A stretch of DNA of 64,000 nucleotides from Aureispira sp. (lineage in GTDB: Bacteria > Bacteroidota > Bacteroidia > Chitinophagales > Saprospiraceae): the NCBI GenBank assembly GCA_024222455.1, contig JAAEPD010000375.1:33016-97015 (forward strand), read 5' to 3'. Every line of letters begins with the position of its first letter. Position 1 is the first letter of the stretch. Both the position numbers and the translations under genes were made by a program. This document shows positions 54,755 to 63,921 of the stretch, piece after piece. Under the pieces are notes generated by a model. The model ran no database searches. It was not told the origin of the DNA and saw nothing but the letters and a program-made list of their open reading frames with translations.

Positions 54755-57145
54755 ATGAAAAGGTTATTCCCTTTACTAGTAATGTTCATTTTTTTTGGAA
54801 CTACATTGGCAGCACAATCGCCACGAATACAAGTTATTCATAATTCTCCAGATCCTTTAGCTACTCATGTAGATATTTGGTTTGATGGTACTAAAATCGC
54901 TGATAATTTACAATTTCGTCATGCCTCAGAATTCCTAACAGGTGCATCAGGAAATCATATAATTTCTATTTGTGATTCCTCTAGTACAGATACAGTTAGT
55001 GCTGTAGCTCAGTTTCCTGTTTCCTTAATGATGAATACTACTTATGTAGTAGTTGCTGATGGTCTAGTAAACACTACTGGATATTCTCCTGCTACACCAT
55101 TTGATTTGAAAATATACAATTTAGGTCGTGAAACTGCAAATAATTCTAATGAAATTGATCTTTTAGTTCACCATGGTGCTACAGATGCTCCAACTGTAGA
55201 TATTCGCACTCAAGATGGCAACACCGTTTTGGTCAACGATGCTGCTTATGGAGATTTTGCTGGATACCTAGGTCTTGGAGATCAAGACTATATTATTAGA
55301 TTGACTGATGCAACGGGTAATACAACTGTACAATCTTATTTAGCTCCATTGAACACTTTGGGTCTTTCAGGAAATGCTATTACAGCAGTTGCTTCTGGAT
55401 TCTTGACCCCTTCTGCTAATAACAATGGTCCTGCGTTTGGTATTTATGTAGCTACAGCTAATGGTGGGCCTATGGTTATGCTGCCTACTGTAACTAGTCC
55501 TCCTAGAGTACAAATTATTCACAATAGTGCAGGTGCGGGTGCAGATAGTGTAGATATCTATTTAGATGATATTAAAGTTGCTGATAATCTTAATTTCCGT
55601 CATGCTACTACTTTTATTGATGGGCTGCCTGGTAATCGTACCGTCTCGGTTGCATTACCTAACAGTGTAGACACTGTAGGTGCTGTAGCTAGATTTGCGG
55701 TCAACCTAGCTGCAGACAAAACGTATGTAGTTGTTGCTGATGGTTTAGTTTCTACCACTGGATATTCTCCTGCTGAACCTTTTGACCTTAAGATTTATAA
55801 TATGGCTAGAGAAACTGCCAATAATCCTAATGAAATTGATCTTTTGGTCCACCATGGTGCTACAGATGCTCCAACTGTAGATATCCGTACTCAAGATGGC
55901 AACACTATTTTGGTCAACGATGCTGCCTATAGTGACTTTGCGGGGTATCTAGGCCTTGGAGATCAAGACTATATTATTAGATTGACTGATGCAACGGGTA
56001 ATACAACTGTACAATCTTATTTAGCTCCATTGAACACTTTGGGTCTTTCAGGAAATGCTATTACAGCAGTTGCTTCTGGATTCTTGAACCCTTCTGCTAA
56101 TAACAATGGTCCTGCATTTGGTATTTATGTAGCTACAGCTAATGGTGGTCCTATGGTTATGCTGCCTGCTGTAACTAGTCCTCCTAGAGTGCAAATTATT
56201 CATAATAGTGCAGGTGCAGGTGCGGATAGTGTAGATATTTATTTAGATGATATTAAAGTTGCTGATAATCTTAATTTCCGTCATGCTACTGCTTTTATTG
56301 ATGGGCTTCCTGGCAATCGTACTGTCTCTGTTGCATTACCTAATAGTGTAGACACTGTAGGTGCTGTAGCTAGATTTGCAGTGAACCTAGCTGCAGACAA
56401 AACTTATGTAGTTGTTGCTGATGGTTTAGTTTCTACCACTGGATATTCTCCTGCTGAACCTTTTGACCTTAAGATTTATGATATGGCTAGAGAAACTGCC
56501 AATAATGCGAATGAAGTAGATATTTTAGTACACCACGGTGCTACAGATGCTCCAATTGTAGATGTAAGAGCTCAAGATACAACTACTGTTTTGGTCAATG
56601 ATGCTGCTTATGGTGATTTTGCTGGATATTTATCGCTAAGTGTCTTGGACTATGTAATCAGAATCACTGATGCTACAGGTAATACTGTAGTACAATCTTA
56701 TACAGCACCATTAAATGGATTAAGCTTGGGTGGATCTGCAATCACTGTTGTAGCTTCTGGCTTTCTAAACCCTGCTACTAATAATAATGGTCCTGCTTTT
56801 GGGCTTTGGGTAGCCTTAGCAAGCGGAGGTGGTTTAGTAGAGTTGCCTGTGGCTGCAACTACTAATGTTGAAAACATACAGGATAACACAGTTTCTACTG
56901 TAAAACTATATCCTAATCCAACAACAGATGTACTAAATGTACAACTAGAATTAGCTGATGATGCTGAGGTATTGTTAGAAGTAGTAGATATTACTGGAAA
57001 GAATGTTCAAACACAAGCTTTAGGTACTCTAAATGCTGGTACACACAATCATACTTTAGATTTACAAATTCCAAATGGGATATACAGTCTAAATATAGTA
57101 ACAGCAACAGGAACAAATAGTAAACTTATACAAGTTCAACGATAG
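54755..57145 (+). CDS. Secreted DUF4397 triple-repeat protein with T9SS sorting tail
   Basis: A 796-residue protein from ATG 54755, which opens a clean signal peptide (MKRLFPLLVMFIFFGTTLAA); the ATG at 54701 would add 18 residues before it. Three DUF4397 units of ~227 residues follow (each starting PRVQIIHNS or PRIQVIHNS, with VDIYLDDIKVADNLNFRHA, a SGFLNPSANNNGPAFG block). The end is a T9SS type-A sorting domain: VKLYPNPTTDVLNVQL, VDITGKNVQTQ, GIYSLNIVTATG. Units 2 and 3 are nearly identical in DNA. The protein is expected on the cell surface or released; its ligand is unknown. No promoter was clear in the 289-base gap before it; no ORF is there. Confidence 0.9.
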   Translation: MKRLFPLLVMFIFFGTTLAAQSPRIQVIHNSPDPLATHVDIWFDGTKIADNLQFRHASEFLTGASGNHIISICDSSSTDTVSAVAQFPVSLMMNTTYVVVADGLVNTTGYSPATPFDLKIYNLGRETANNSNEIDLLVHHGATDAPTVDIRTQDGNTVLVNDAAYGDFAGYLGLGDQDYIIRLTDATGNTTVQSYLAPLNTLGLSGNAITAVASGFLTPSANNNGPAFGIYVATANGGPMVMLPTVTSPPRVQIIHNSAGAGADSVDIYLDDIKVADNLNFRHATTFIDGLPGNRTVSVALPNSVDTVGAVARFAVNLAADKTYVVVADGLVSTTGYSPAEPFDLKIYNMARETANNPNEIDLLVHHGATDAPTVDIRTQDGNTILVNDAAYSDFAGYLGLGDQDYIIRLTDATGNTTVQSYLAPLNTLGLSGNAITAVASGFLNPSANNNGPAFGIYVATANGGPMVMLPAVTSPPRVQIIHNSAGAGADSVDIYLDDIKVADNLNFRHATAFIDGLPGNRTVSVALPNSVDTVGAVARFAVNLAADKTYVVVADGLVSTTGYSPAEPFDLKIYDMARETANNANEVDILVHHGATDAPIVDVRAQDTTTVLVNDAAYGDFAGYLSLSVLDYVIRITDATGNTVVQSYTAPLNGLSLGGSAITVVASGFLNPATNNNGPAFGLWVALASGGGLVELPVAATTNVENIQDNTVSTVKLYPNPTTDVLNVQLELADDAEVLLEVVDITGKNVQTQALGTLNAGTHNHTLDLQIPNGIYSLNIVTATGTNSKLIQVQR
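55501..56850 (+). repeat. 681-base internal tandem repeat (DUF4397 units 2 and 3)
   Basis: TCCTAGAGT and downstream sequence recur at 55501 and 56182, a period of 681 bases or 227 codons. DNA identity is high for the first ~330 bases of each unit. Unit 3 then diverges in the last third. The similar segment at 55140-55500 matches the second half of unit 2 almost exactly. Confidence 0.8.
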
Positions 57146-57182
57146 GGTTAGTTTTTTTAATGTAGGTTATTAGAAAGGTGTT

Positions 57183-57215
57183 AAGGTTGTCTCTTTATTG
57201 AGGCAACCTTTTTTT
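57183..57215 (+). terminator. Terminator after the DUF4397 gene
   Basis: AAGGTTGTCTC and GAGGCAACCTT pair with one G-T around TTTATT, followed by seven T. Confidence 0.85.
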
Positions 57216-57223
57216 ATCATACT

Positions 57224-59353
57224 CTAAAACTTCATGCGAAATTGTGCCTTAATTTCAGAGCGGACAGGCCCATCTATCTGATTTAAACCAGAGCTAATAA
57301 CATCTCTATCTGTAAAGTAAGTTTGAGAGAAACGCAACCACAACGTGAACATTTTATTAATTTTATAACTTAGGTTGAAATAATAGCGCAAACCACGTCC
57401 ATAATAAGCAGGCACTGTAAATAGGTTTAACATATCATTTTCATAAGCATATATACGAGAATCCCATCCTTGTGTATCAAAGAATGCTAAACGAGTTTGG
57501 AATGAAAGAGGTATAAATTTCGGTTTATATATAACATCTTGATAAAGCACAAAGCCTCGCTCTGCAATATTATCTTTGAACCAAGAAAACTCTACACGAC
57601 TACGGAAACTCCACTCTCGACTAGCCTTATAGCTAAAATGATAACGTAAGTTGTGGCGTTTATTAGGAATAAGATAATCTATTTTGGTCTCATTGCCCGA
57701 AAGGTTTCTCCCTTTTTCTTCAAATCTATATTGCAAATACATACTTGAATAATAGTTCATGCTATAATCCAAATTCAGTAAATATTCGTAGCCTCTAGCA
57801 GGCGCATCTACCTGATATTGCAACCAAGGTGATTGAAACAAGTCAAAATATCCACTCAATTTAAAACCTGCACCTAAATTGCTTTGTACTCCTATATACA
57901 AGCCTGATTCATTGTTAGTTCTAGAACTTTCACCAAAGGCATTACCATTCAAATGGCGATATTTATAAGAATAATATCTATGCAATACTGCAATATTTAT
58001 CCTAGGATCTAGGGAAGCCAAAATCCCATTCACAGTTGCGACACCACCTTTATCATCAACTGCAGTTTCTCCAAAAAACTGTAAGTTTTTGTAGTTATAT
58101 GAATAATCTAAACTTACATTTAATAAACTGTTGCCTGCAAAGTCATACTTCTGATAGAGTCTGGGATTACTTCTAAACAATGGTCTTGTAAAATAATTGT
58201 GTACAACATTAGCAGCTACATGCCAGTTAGAGCCTGAATATCGCACCCGAGCACCAGTAGTGACTAAGTTAAATTTACTTTCGTAATTTAATTCCCGTTC
58301 GGTTCTATGATAACCAGATTCATCTAAGGTAGAAGCATCTCTATAACCATATAAAGTAGCATAGTTGTTCAAGAAATCTATTGCCTCTTCTATTGTCTCA
58401 ATACTATCAACACCTTCCACAATAGAACCATCACGTTGTCTATATGACCCCAAAACAGTTACCTCTAAATTGTTTTCTTTTAAGAAACGAAAAGAAGCCG
58501 CACCACCTCTCATAAACAAGGCTTCACCAACAGAGGTATAAGGTCTAATTGTTGTAGAATTTCGCTTAATGTTAAGCACCTGATTTGTTTTGCGCATTCC
58601 AAAACCGCCCCACATAGTTAACCCCTGTCCAAAAAAGGCATTGAAATCACCTAAAACTACGCTATGGACATTCTTATGTAAATTTTTGAGATAAAAGTGT
58701 CCTGAATAAAAGTCAAACCCTTGCTTGTTTGAGCCTTTAAAAAATTCTTCGCCTGGATCTTTTTCCATTGTCAGCCCCAAGCTCATACGATCTTTATACT
58801 TCATACGATAACGAGCATAAAACTTATCTGGGCTACCCAAATAACGCTGGCTACTATCTCCTGGCTCATTAGGAATATAGCCTTTTTGTTTTTCTAAGAT
58901 TCGAATATAACGTAAATAAACTTCATGTCTACCTCTTGTAAACATTCTCTTGAAATTCATTTTTTCTTTTTCTTTAGCTTGCGAAACAGCTACATAGGGT
59001 AAGATTTTTTTGATAGTTTTCCCATCAAAAGTTGGTACTCCTTGCAGCTCATACAATGAATAAATCTGCCCAAATTTCTCTCTGTACAGGAGGAGCCCCT
59101 GTATCTGAATAGCAGACAACAGTCCAAAATCGGTTAACTGCTCTTTTGTTGCATTATTTAGGTCAAGAGGATTTGTCTGATAGGCATCTAGGTATTCAAA
59201 CTCAGTCCCTAAATCTAAGTTGTCCTCATCTGAACCTTCCAATAAACTCTCGATAACTTGTTGGTCATCAGTATTTTCATCTACTTGAGCATAGACAAAC
59301 CCTGCCCCCATAAGACTCAGTAAAACAACTAATATATATTTATAAAATTGCAT
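57224..59353 (-). CDS. Helix-hairpin-helix plus outer-membrane barrel protein
   Basis: A 709-residue protein with a cleavable signal (MQFYKYILVVLLSLMGAGFV). Residues ~55-115 contain two helix-hairpin-helix-like units (LDLNNATKEQLTDFGLLSAI, then IYSLYELQGVPTFDGKTIKK) of the ComEA type. The remainder is a long beta-rich region with alternating aromatic strands (YRYKYRHLNGN, YNYKNLQFFGETA, LRFSQTYFTDRD), which fits a barrel of ~20 strands. The final FRMKF-like end is a usual barrel C-terminus. Helix-hairpin-helix plus barrel proteins are common in Bacteroidota and not well characterised; DNA uptake or secretion roles are suggested by the domain only. It lies 32 bases after the PorV/PorQ-like gene. 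Confidence 0.75.
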   Translation of the reverse strand: MQFYKYILVVLLSLMGAGFVYAQVDENTDDQQVIESLLEGSDEDNLDLGTEFEYLDAYQTNPLDLNNATKEQLTDFGLLSAIQIQGLLLYREKFGQIYSLYELQGVPTFDGKTIKKILPYVAVSQAKEKEKMNFKRMFTRGRHEVYLRYIRILEKQKGYIPNEPGDSSQRYLGSPDKFYARYRMKYKDRMSLGLTMEKDPGEEFFKGSNKQGFDFYSGHFYLKNLHKNVHSVVLGDFNAFFGQGLTMWGGFGMRKTNQVLNIKRNSTTIRPYTSVGEALFMRGGAASFRFLKENNLEVTVLGSYRQRDGSIVEGVDSIETIEEAIDFLNNYATLYGYRDASTLDESGYHRTERELNYESKFNLVTTGARVRYSGSNWHVAANVVHNYFTRPLFRSNPRLYQKYDFAGNSLLNVSLDYSYNYKNLQFFGETAVDDKGGVATVNGILASLDPRINIAVLHRYYSYKYRHLNGNAFGESSRTNNESGLYIGVQSNLGAGFKLSGYFDLFQSPWLQYQVDAPARGYEYLLNLDYSMNYYSSMYLQYRFEEKGRNLSGNETKIDYLIPNKRHNLRYHFSYKASREWSFRSRVEFSWFKDNIAERGFVLYQDVIYKPKFIPLSFQTRLAFFDTQGWDSRIYAYENDMLNLFTVPAYYGRGLRYYFNLSYKINKMFTLWLRFSQTYFTDRDVISSGLNQIDGPVRSEIKAQFRMKF

Positions 59354-59385
59354 AGCAGCACATTTTCAAATCTTCAAAAATTCAA

Positions 59386-60231
59386 TTAATCCTTAGGTTC
59401 AGCCTTCGATTTCTCCCCCACCACATAACTTAAAGACATAGTAGGCGTAAATCCTAAAACCATATGATAATTGGCAGCCACATCTATATACAAACCTTTG
59501 AAACGAACTCCCATTCCAAAACTAGCCAACACAGGATCAGTAGAGACTCCAGCTCGGATAGCAAAAGCATGAACAGGCCAATACTCAACACCAAAACGAC
59601 CTATAAAAGGGTGATTATCTAACCCTTTTTCTAGTTCAGCAGTGAGCACTACACTCTCTCCAGGCTGATAAGCAGCTCCTATTTTTATATTTCCAGGAAT
59701 AAAATCTTGGTTGGGCAGTTTGATACGAATAGGACTATAAGTATGTGCTCCTAAACTGAATTGGTCTGTTATCTTAACCAATACTCCTAACTCAAAAGTA
59801 ACGGCATGAGCTGAGCCGTATTCAGCAATCCGAGTTCCTAAGTAATCTACTTGAACACCCAATGACATTCTTTTGAACAACTTACGAGCATAAGCCAATC
59901 CTACTTTTTGCTCATTGTACCCTTGAAAACCAAAATAATTGACAGAGAGCCCAAAAGTTCCAAATTTCTTGTGAGGATAAGCTCCTGCAAATAAGAAAGA
60001 GTTGAGTCCATCAGCCAAAAATCGACGTTCGCCATAGGCTGTAAAACTCATATGCTCCAAGAATCCAAGTCCTGCTTGGTTTGAAAATGCACTATTAATA
60101 TCTGTAAAAGTAGCACTTGCATTTCCCATTGCTGCACCTCTAGCACCTGCATTTTGTGGCAAACCACCTTGGGACCATACACTACATGGTATCAATAACA
60201 ATAAAAAACATAATAGTTGAAAAGCTCTCAT
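59386..60231 (-). CDS. PorV/PorQ-like outer-membrane beta-barrel protein
   Basis: A 281-residue protein with signal MRAFQLLCFLLLLIPCSVWS. The block AGARGAAMGNASATFTDINS (then AFSNQAGLGFL) is the hallmark start of the PorV/PorQ family of type IX secretion accessory proteins. The barrel strands GTFGLSVNYFGFQGYNE and KIGAAYQPGESVVLTAELE follow. In the T9SS, PorV shuttles and PorQ attaches cargo at the outer membrane. It precedes and is probably cotranscribed with the helix-hairpin-helix barrel gene. Which of PorV or PorQ it is cannot be fixed by eye, and other T9SS genes are absent here. Confidence 0.75.
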   Translation of the reverse strand: MRAFQLLCFLLLLIPCSVWSQGGLPQNAGARGAAMGNASATFTDINSAFSNQAGLGFLEHMSFTAYGERRFLADGLNSFLFAGAYPHKKFGTFGLSVNYFGFQGYNEQKVGLAYARKLFKRMSLGVQVDYLGTRIAEYGSAHAVTFELGVLVKITDQFSLGAHTYSPIRIKLPNQDFIPGNIKIGAAYQPGESVVLTAELEKGLDNHPFIGRFGVEYWPVHAFAIRAGVSTDPVLASFGMGVRFKGLYIDVAANYHMVLGFTPTMSLSYVVGEKSKAEPKD

Positions 60232-60309
60232 AAATAGTATTTGTAAGTAGTCTACTAAGGAAGTATTTATCTAGGTTTGGGGGTGATTGGCTATACAAAA
60301 AACACATTA

Positions 60310-60343
60310 TTGGGCAGCTATGCAAAAAAAAGGACTACTTTTG
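60310..60343 (+). promoter_or_regulatory. Candidate promoter for the 272-aa membrane protein
   Basis: TTG at 60310-60312, a 23-base spacer and TACTTTTG at 60336-60343, an exact match to TAnnTTTG. It lies 30 bases before the ATG at 60373. Confidence 0.55.
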
Positions 60344-60372
60344 CGTATTAATTTTGTAAAACAAACTTATTA

Positions 60373-61191
60373 ATGGAAGTTTCAGCAGGTTGGTTAAACG
60401 TTTGGGGTCTAAAAAAAATATTACGCTTTTTTCTATTTTTAGGCATAATACTCTTTTTTCTTACTTTATTTTTTGGGGTAGGCTTTTACCCTGTTTTACA
60501 ACTAACTCAAAGCGAAGGTTGGGCTGCAGGTATAGGCTTATTAGTTATGTTCATCTTAGGAATGCCTATTATAGTAATCCTACAAGGGAATTATATCCCT
60601 TTTTATAGTGAAATAAAGCTCAATATAGAACCTATATTAGGAAATAAACACCTACAAGCTACCAATAGCCTTTTAATTATAGATAAAGAATTAAGTGTTT
60701 CTTATGCCAATATTCAAAAAGCCTATTACTATTTTAAGCATACAGAACATACAGATTCAGAGACCAATAGACCTTATCAGACCTATCAAGAGTGTTTAGA
60801 ACTCATATTTGATTATGATATTGACCATATCCAAAATAAACTAAAATATATCCCCAAAATTTATAAAAAAGAATATGTTGCTACAGCAGTTAGTCCTCCT
60901 CCTTTTGTGCTTTGTTTACAGTGCATGGTTCCTATAGAAGAAGTGAAAGAAAACTACTATAAATCTTCCCGCCATCAATATCCTACACTAGAACTTTATG
61001 GCTCCAATAAACAAGATTTTTTAGCCTATTTGCTAAAACAATTCCCCCCCTCAGTAGAAATATTATATAAATCCCCTCCAACTCTTTTTTTAAACATAAA
61101 AAGATCTCCTAAAGTAGATTTTGGGAATATAATACCTCCTATGCCTAATTGGGGAGTGGAAAAAAATGATACTACAACTGAAAAAGAATAA
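60373..61191 (+). CDS. Hypothetical membrane protein, 272 aa
   Basis: I do not recognise a family. Residues ~15-40 and ~50-75 are two transmembrane helices (RFFLFLGIILFFLTLFFGVG and AAGIGLLVMFILGMPIIVIL), followed by a soluble domain of ~195 residues with mixed alpha/beta character and a Pro-rich end (NIIPPMPNWGVEKND). A PH-like or DUF-type domain next to two helices would fit this topology. It is followed by the steroid-reductase-like gene after 2 bases, so the two are cotranscribed and the products probably work in the same membrane. Confidence 0.65.
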   Translation: MEVSAGWLNVWGLKKILRFFLFLGIILFFLTLFFGVGFYPVLQLTQSEGWAAGIGLLVMFILGMPIIVILQGNYIPFYSEIKLNIEPILGNKHLQATNSLLIIDKELSVSYANIQKAYYYFKHTEHTDSETNRPYQTYQECLELIFDYDIDHIQNKLKYIPKIYKKEYVATAVSPPPFVLCLQCMVPIEEVKENYYKSSRHQYPTLELYGSNKQDFLAYLLKQFPPSVEILYKSPPTLFLNIKRSPKVDFGNIIPPMPNWGVEKNDTTTEKE

Positions 61192-61193
61192 CT

Positions 61194-61943
61194 ATGTCTT
61201 ATTTTGATATTTTAGTCTATGTTTGGATAGCCCTAGCTCTAGGCACCTTTGTTAGCTTATTTTGGGTTACAGCTCCTTTTGGTCGACATACCTCAGATAG
61301 CTGGGGACCGACCATCAATGCTCGGTTAGCTTGGTGCTTAATGGAAATCCCCTCTCCTCTTGTACTTTCCATTTTTTTATTTTCGAGCACCACTACACCA
61401 ACTACTCCTGTCTGGATTTTTTGGGGTTTATGGATGGTTCACTATATCAACCGTAGCTTTATCTACCCTCTACGCCAAAGGGATGTTAAGAAGCGTATGC
61501 CTGTTATGATAATGGGTTCAGCCATATTTTTTAATCTAATGAATGGAGGCATCAATGGCTACTTTTTAGGCTATTTGGCTACACATGACCAAACGTGGTT
61601 GAGCGATCCTCGTTTCATAATAGGTTTATCCTTGTTTATAATAGGAATGGTCATCAATTGGCAATCTGATAATATTCTACTCAATCTCCGAAAACCAGGA
61701 GAAACAGGCTATAAAATACCTCATGGAGGCTTTTTTAGATACATTTCTTGCCCCAATCTATTTGGTGAAGTAATCGAATGGTTTGGATTTGCTCTAATGA
61801 TCTTTAGTCTACCTGCACTTTCTTTTGCCTTATGGACTTTTGCCAATTTGGTGCCTCGTGCCTTAGCACACCATCAATGGTATCTCAAAAAATTTGAAAA
61901 TTATCCATCTCAGAGAAAAGCTGTATTTCCTTTTCTTTGGTAA
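61194..61943 (+). CDS. Steroid 5-alpha-reductase family membrane protein
   Basis: A 249-residue polytopic protein of the 3-oxo-5-alpha-steroid 4-dehydrogenase family (C-terminal domain). Motifs: SWGPTINARLAWCLMEIPSP, YPLRQRDVKKRMPV, DNILLNLRKPGETGYKIPHG, GFFRYISCPNLFGEVIEW (the classic P-N-x-F-G-E-x-x-E-W), and a C-terminal KKFENYPSQRKAVFPFLW. In eukaryotes these enzymes reduce a C=C bond next to a keto group, with NADPH, in steroids or polyprenols; bacterial substrates are not known. About six membrane helices. Its operon partner upstream is unrecognised, and the next gene encodes a polyene-type oxidoreductase. Confidence 0.9.
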   Translation: MSYFDILVYVWIALALGTFVSLFWVTAPFGRHTSDSWGPTINARLAWCLMEIPSPLVLSIFLFSSTTTPTTPVWIFWGLWMVHYINRSFIYPLRQRDVKKRMPVMIMGSAIFFNLMNGGINGYFLGYLATHDQTWLSDPRFIIGLSLFIIGMVINWQSDNILLNLRKPGETGYKIPHGGFFRYISCPNLFGEVIEWFGFALMIFSLPALSFALWTFANLVPRALAHHQWYLKKFENYPSQRKAVFPFLW

Positions 61944-62288
61944 AAAGATAACTAATTATTTAAATAATAAACAGTTGTTCAATCTTTTTTAGTTTTTCAA
62001 TAGTGGTGTTTAAAATTTTCTGCATCAATACTGTATAGTCATTTATTATAATTTTTATTGTTTGAATGTTGAATGTTTTGGGGGTAGCCTTAGCTCTTAT
62101 TTAGCAAAAGAATGTATCTAAACTTCATTCTCAAAACTCAAATACAGCTAACTAAACTTCTTCTTTTCCATTCAACCTTTAACATTTTGGAGCGTTGGCT
62201 CTAAAATTATTGAAAATGATTTTAGATGTGTTTGCCTTAGACTCCCTATACTTCATTCATCATTAACACTTAAACCCATTATACCCTT
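61944..62288. other. Gene-free spacer, 345 bases
   Basis: AT-rich DNA without a convincing ORF, terminator or promoter. It separates the reductase-like gene from the FAD-dependent oxidoreductase. Confidence 0.6.
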
Positions 62289-63863
62289 ATGGAACAACAG
62301 TACGATGCCATTGTTATTGGCTCTGGAATTGGTGGTCTCACCACTGCATCTATATTGGCAAAACTTAAAAACAAGAAGGTTTTAGTCCTGGAAAAACATT
62401 GGACTATTGGTGGCCTCACTCACGAGTTTGAACGCAAACGAAAATATAGTTGGGATGTAGGCCTGCACTATGTTGGTCAAATGGATGATTATGATTTTTT
62501 CCCAGGCATAATGCGTTATATTACCGACGATAAGGTTGATTGGGTAAAAATGGAAGAACCTTATGATATTTTTATGTACCCAGATCACCGTATAGAAGTT
62601 CCTAACAGTGGTCGTGCTTTCAACCAAATGCTCCAAGACCGTTTTCCAGAAGAGAAAGAAGCTATCAAACAGTATTTTGAAGACATGTTAGATCTTTCCA
62701 ATTGGGGTGTTAAAAAATTTATGCGCACCTTCATGCCAGGCCCTATTTCTGGAATACTAAAAATGCTGAACAACAGCAAACGAGGGCTTGCTATGCAAAC
62801 GACTCAAGAGTATTTAGATACAAGATTTAAAAACGATGAACTCAAGGCTATATTGGTTTCTCAATGGGGAGATTATGGCGAAGCACCAGAAAGCAGCTGC
62901 TTGTTTGCTCATGCTTTGGTAGTTTCACACTTTCTAAAAGGTGGTTTCTACCCTAAAGGAGGCTCTAAAAGCATTGCTGAAAGTATTATACCAGTCATAG
63001 AACGTGCTGGAGGCAAGTGTATAGTCAATTGTGAAGTGAAAGAAATATTAGTGGAAAATGGTACAGCAGTAGGTTGTAGTTGTGAGATCAAAAAAGGTCG
63101 AAAAACAGAACAAATCACCTTCAAAGCACCCATAATTATATCCAATGTAGGAGCACATGGTACTTTCCGAAAGTTGCTCAAAAACCCAATGTATCCAGAG
63201 CTAGAAAAAGATATACATTTAAGTGGAGCTAGTGCTATTACGCTATACTTAGGGTTTAAGGATGATCCTCGCAAACTAAAAGAGATCAAAGGCGGTAACA
63301 TGTGGATCTTCAAGAGCTATGATCACAATCAAATGGCTAAGAATTTCAATCCACTTCAAGATGAGTTATCCTTCTGCTTTGCATCATTCCCTTCTATCAA
63401 AGATCCTTCTAATACACAACACACTGGAGAACTAATTTCCTTCTCCAATTATAAATTCTTCAAAGAATGGAAAGATAAAAACTGGCAAGAACGTGGAGAA
63501 ACATATGAAGAACTAAAGGCATCTATTACCAAACGGATGTTGGCTTTTATGGATGAACAAATTCCTGGTTTTTCGGATTTGGTAGAATATGCAGAGTTAT
63601 CTACACCACTTTCCATAGAAACCTTTACGAGCCGTGCGGGTGGTATGATGTATGGAATTCCAGTAACTCCTGAACGCTATAAACTTGATTGTCTAAAACC
63701 CAAAACAGCTATCAAAAACTTATATATATCTGGTTCTGACGTCTTTGTTTTGGGTATAGCTGGCGCTACCTTAGGTGGTGTGGCAGCAGCTTGTGCAGTA
63801 TTAGGTTGGTCCAAGATTATATCCATATATAGACAGTCTATGAAAATGTTGAAAAAACCATAA
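62289..63863 (+). CDS. FAD-dependent oxidoreductase, RetSat/CrtI-like
   Basis: A 524-residue enzyme with the dinucleotide-binding start MEQQYDAIVIGSGIGGLTTA (GxGxxG) and the following VLVLEKHWTIGGLTHEFE block. The C-terminal FAD-contact motif is LYISGSDVFVLGIAGATLGG. The layout and WDVGLHYVGQ match the retinol saturase/carotenoid isomerase (CrtISO/RetSat) side of the phytoene-desaturase family. Substrates of relatives are polyenes such as retinol, carotenoids or prenyl compounds; here unknown. A C-terminal amphipathic helix (SKIISIYRQSMKMLKKP) may attach it to the membrane. A short hairpin follows. Confidence 0.9.
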   Translation: MEQQYDAIVIGSGIGGLTTASILAKLKNKKVLVLEKHWTIGGLTHEFERKRKYSWDVGLHYVGQMDDYDFFPGIMRYITDDKVDWVKMEEPYDIFMYPDHRIEVPNSGRAFNQMLQDRFPEEKEAIKQYFEDMLDLSNWGVKKFMRTFMPGPISGILKMLNNSKRGLAMQTTQEYLDTRFKNDELKAILVSQWGDYGEAPESSCLFAHALVVSHFLKGGFYPKGGSKSIAESIIPVIERAGGKCIVNCEVKEILVENGTAVGCSCEIKKGRKTEQITFKAPIIISNVGAHGTFRKLLKNPMYPELEKDIHLSGASAITLYLGFKDDPRKLKEIKGGNMWIFKSYDHNQMAKNFNPLQDELSFCFASFPSIKDPSNTQHTGELISFSNYKFFKEWKDKNWQERGETYEELKASITKRMLAFMDEQIPGFSDLVEYAELSTPLSIETFTSRAGGMMYGIPVTPERYKLDCLKPKTAIKNLYISGSDVFVLGIAGATLGGVAAACAVLGWSKIISIYRQSMKMLKKP

Positions 63864-63871
63864 CTGAAATA

Positions 63872-63892
63872 CTACCAGCTGAAGTCTGGTAG
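63872..63892. terminator. Hairpin between convergent genes
   Basis: CTACCAG and CTGGTAG form a 7-bp stem around CTGAAGT, 9 bases after the oxidoreductase stop. A second small stem GGACTTATAGTCC follows the minus-strand gene's stop and precedes TTTTT. Confidence 0.5.
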
Positions 63893-63921
63893 GTTAAAAA
63901 TTAGGACTATAAGTCCCCTGA

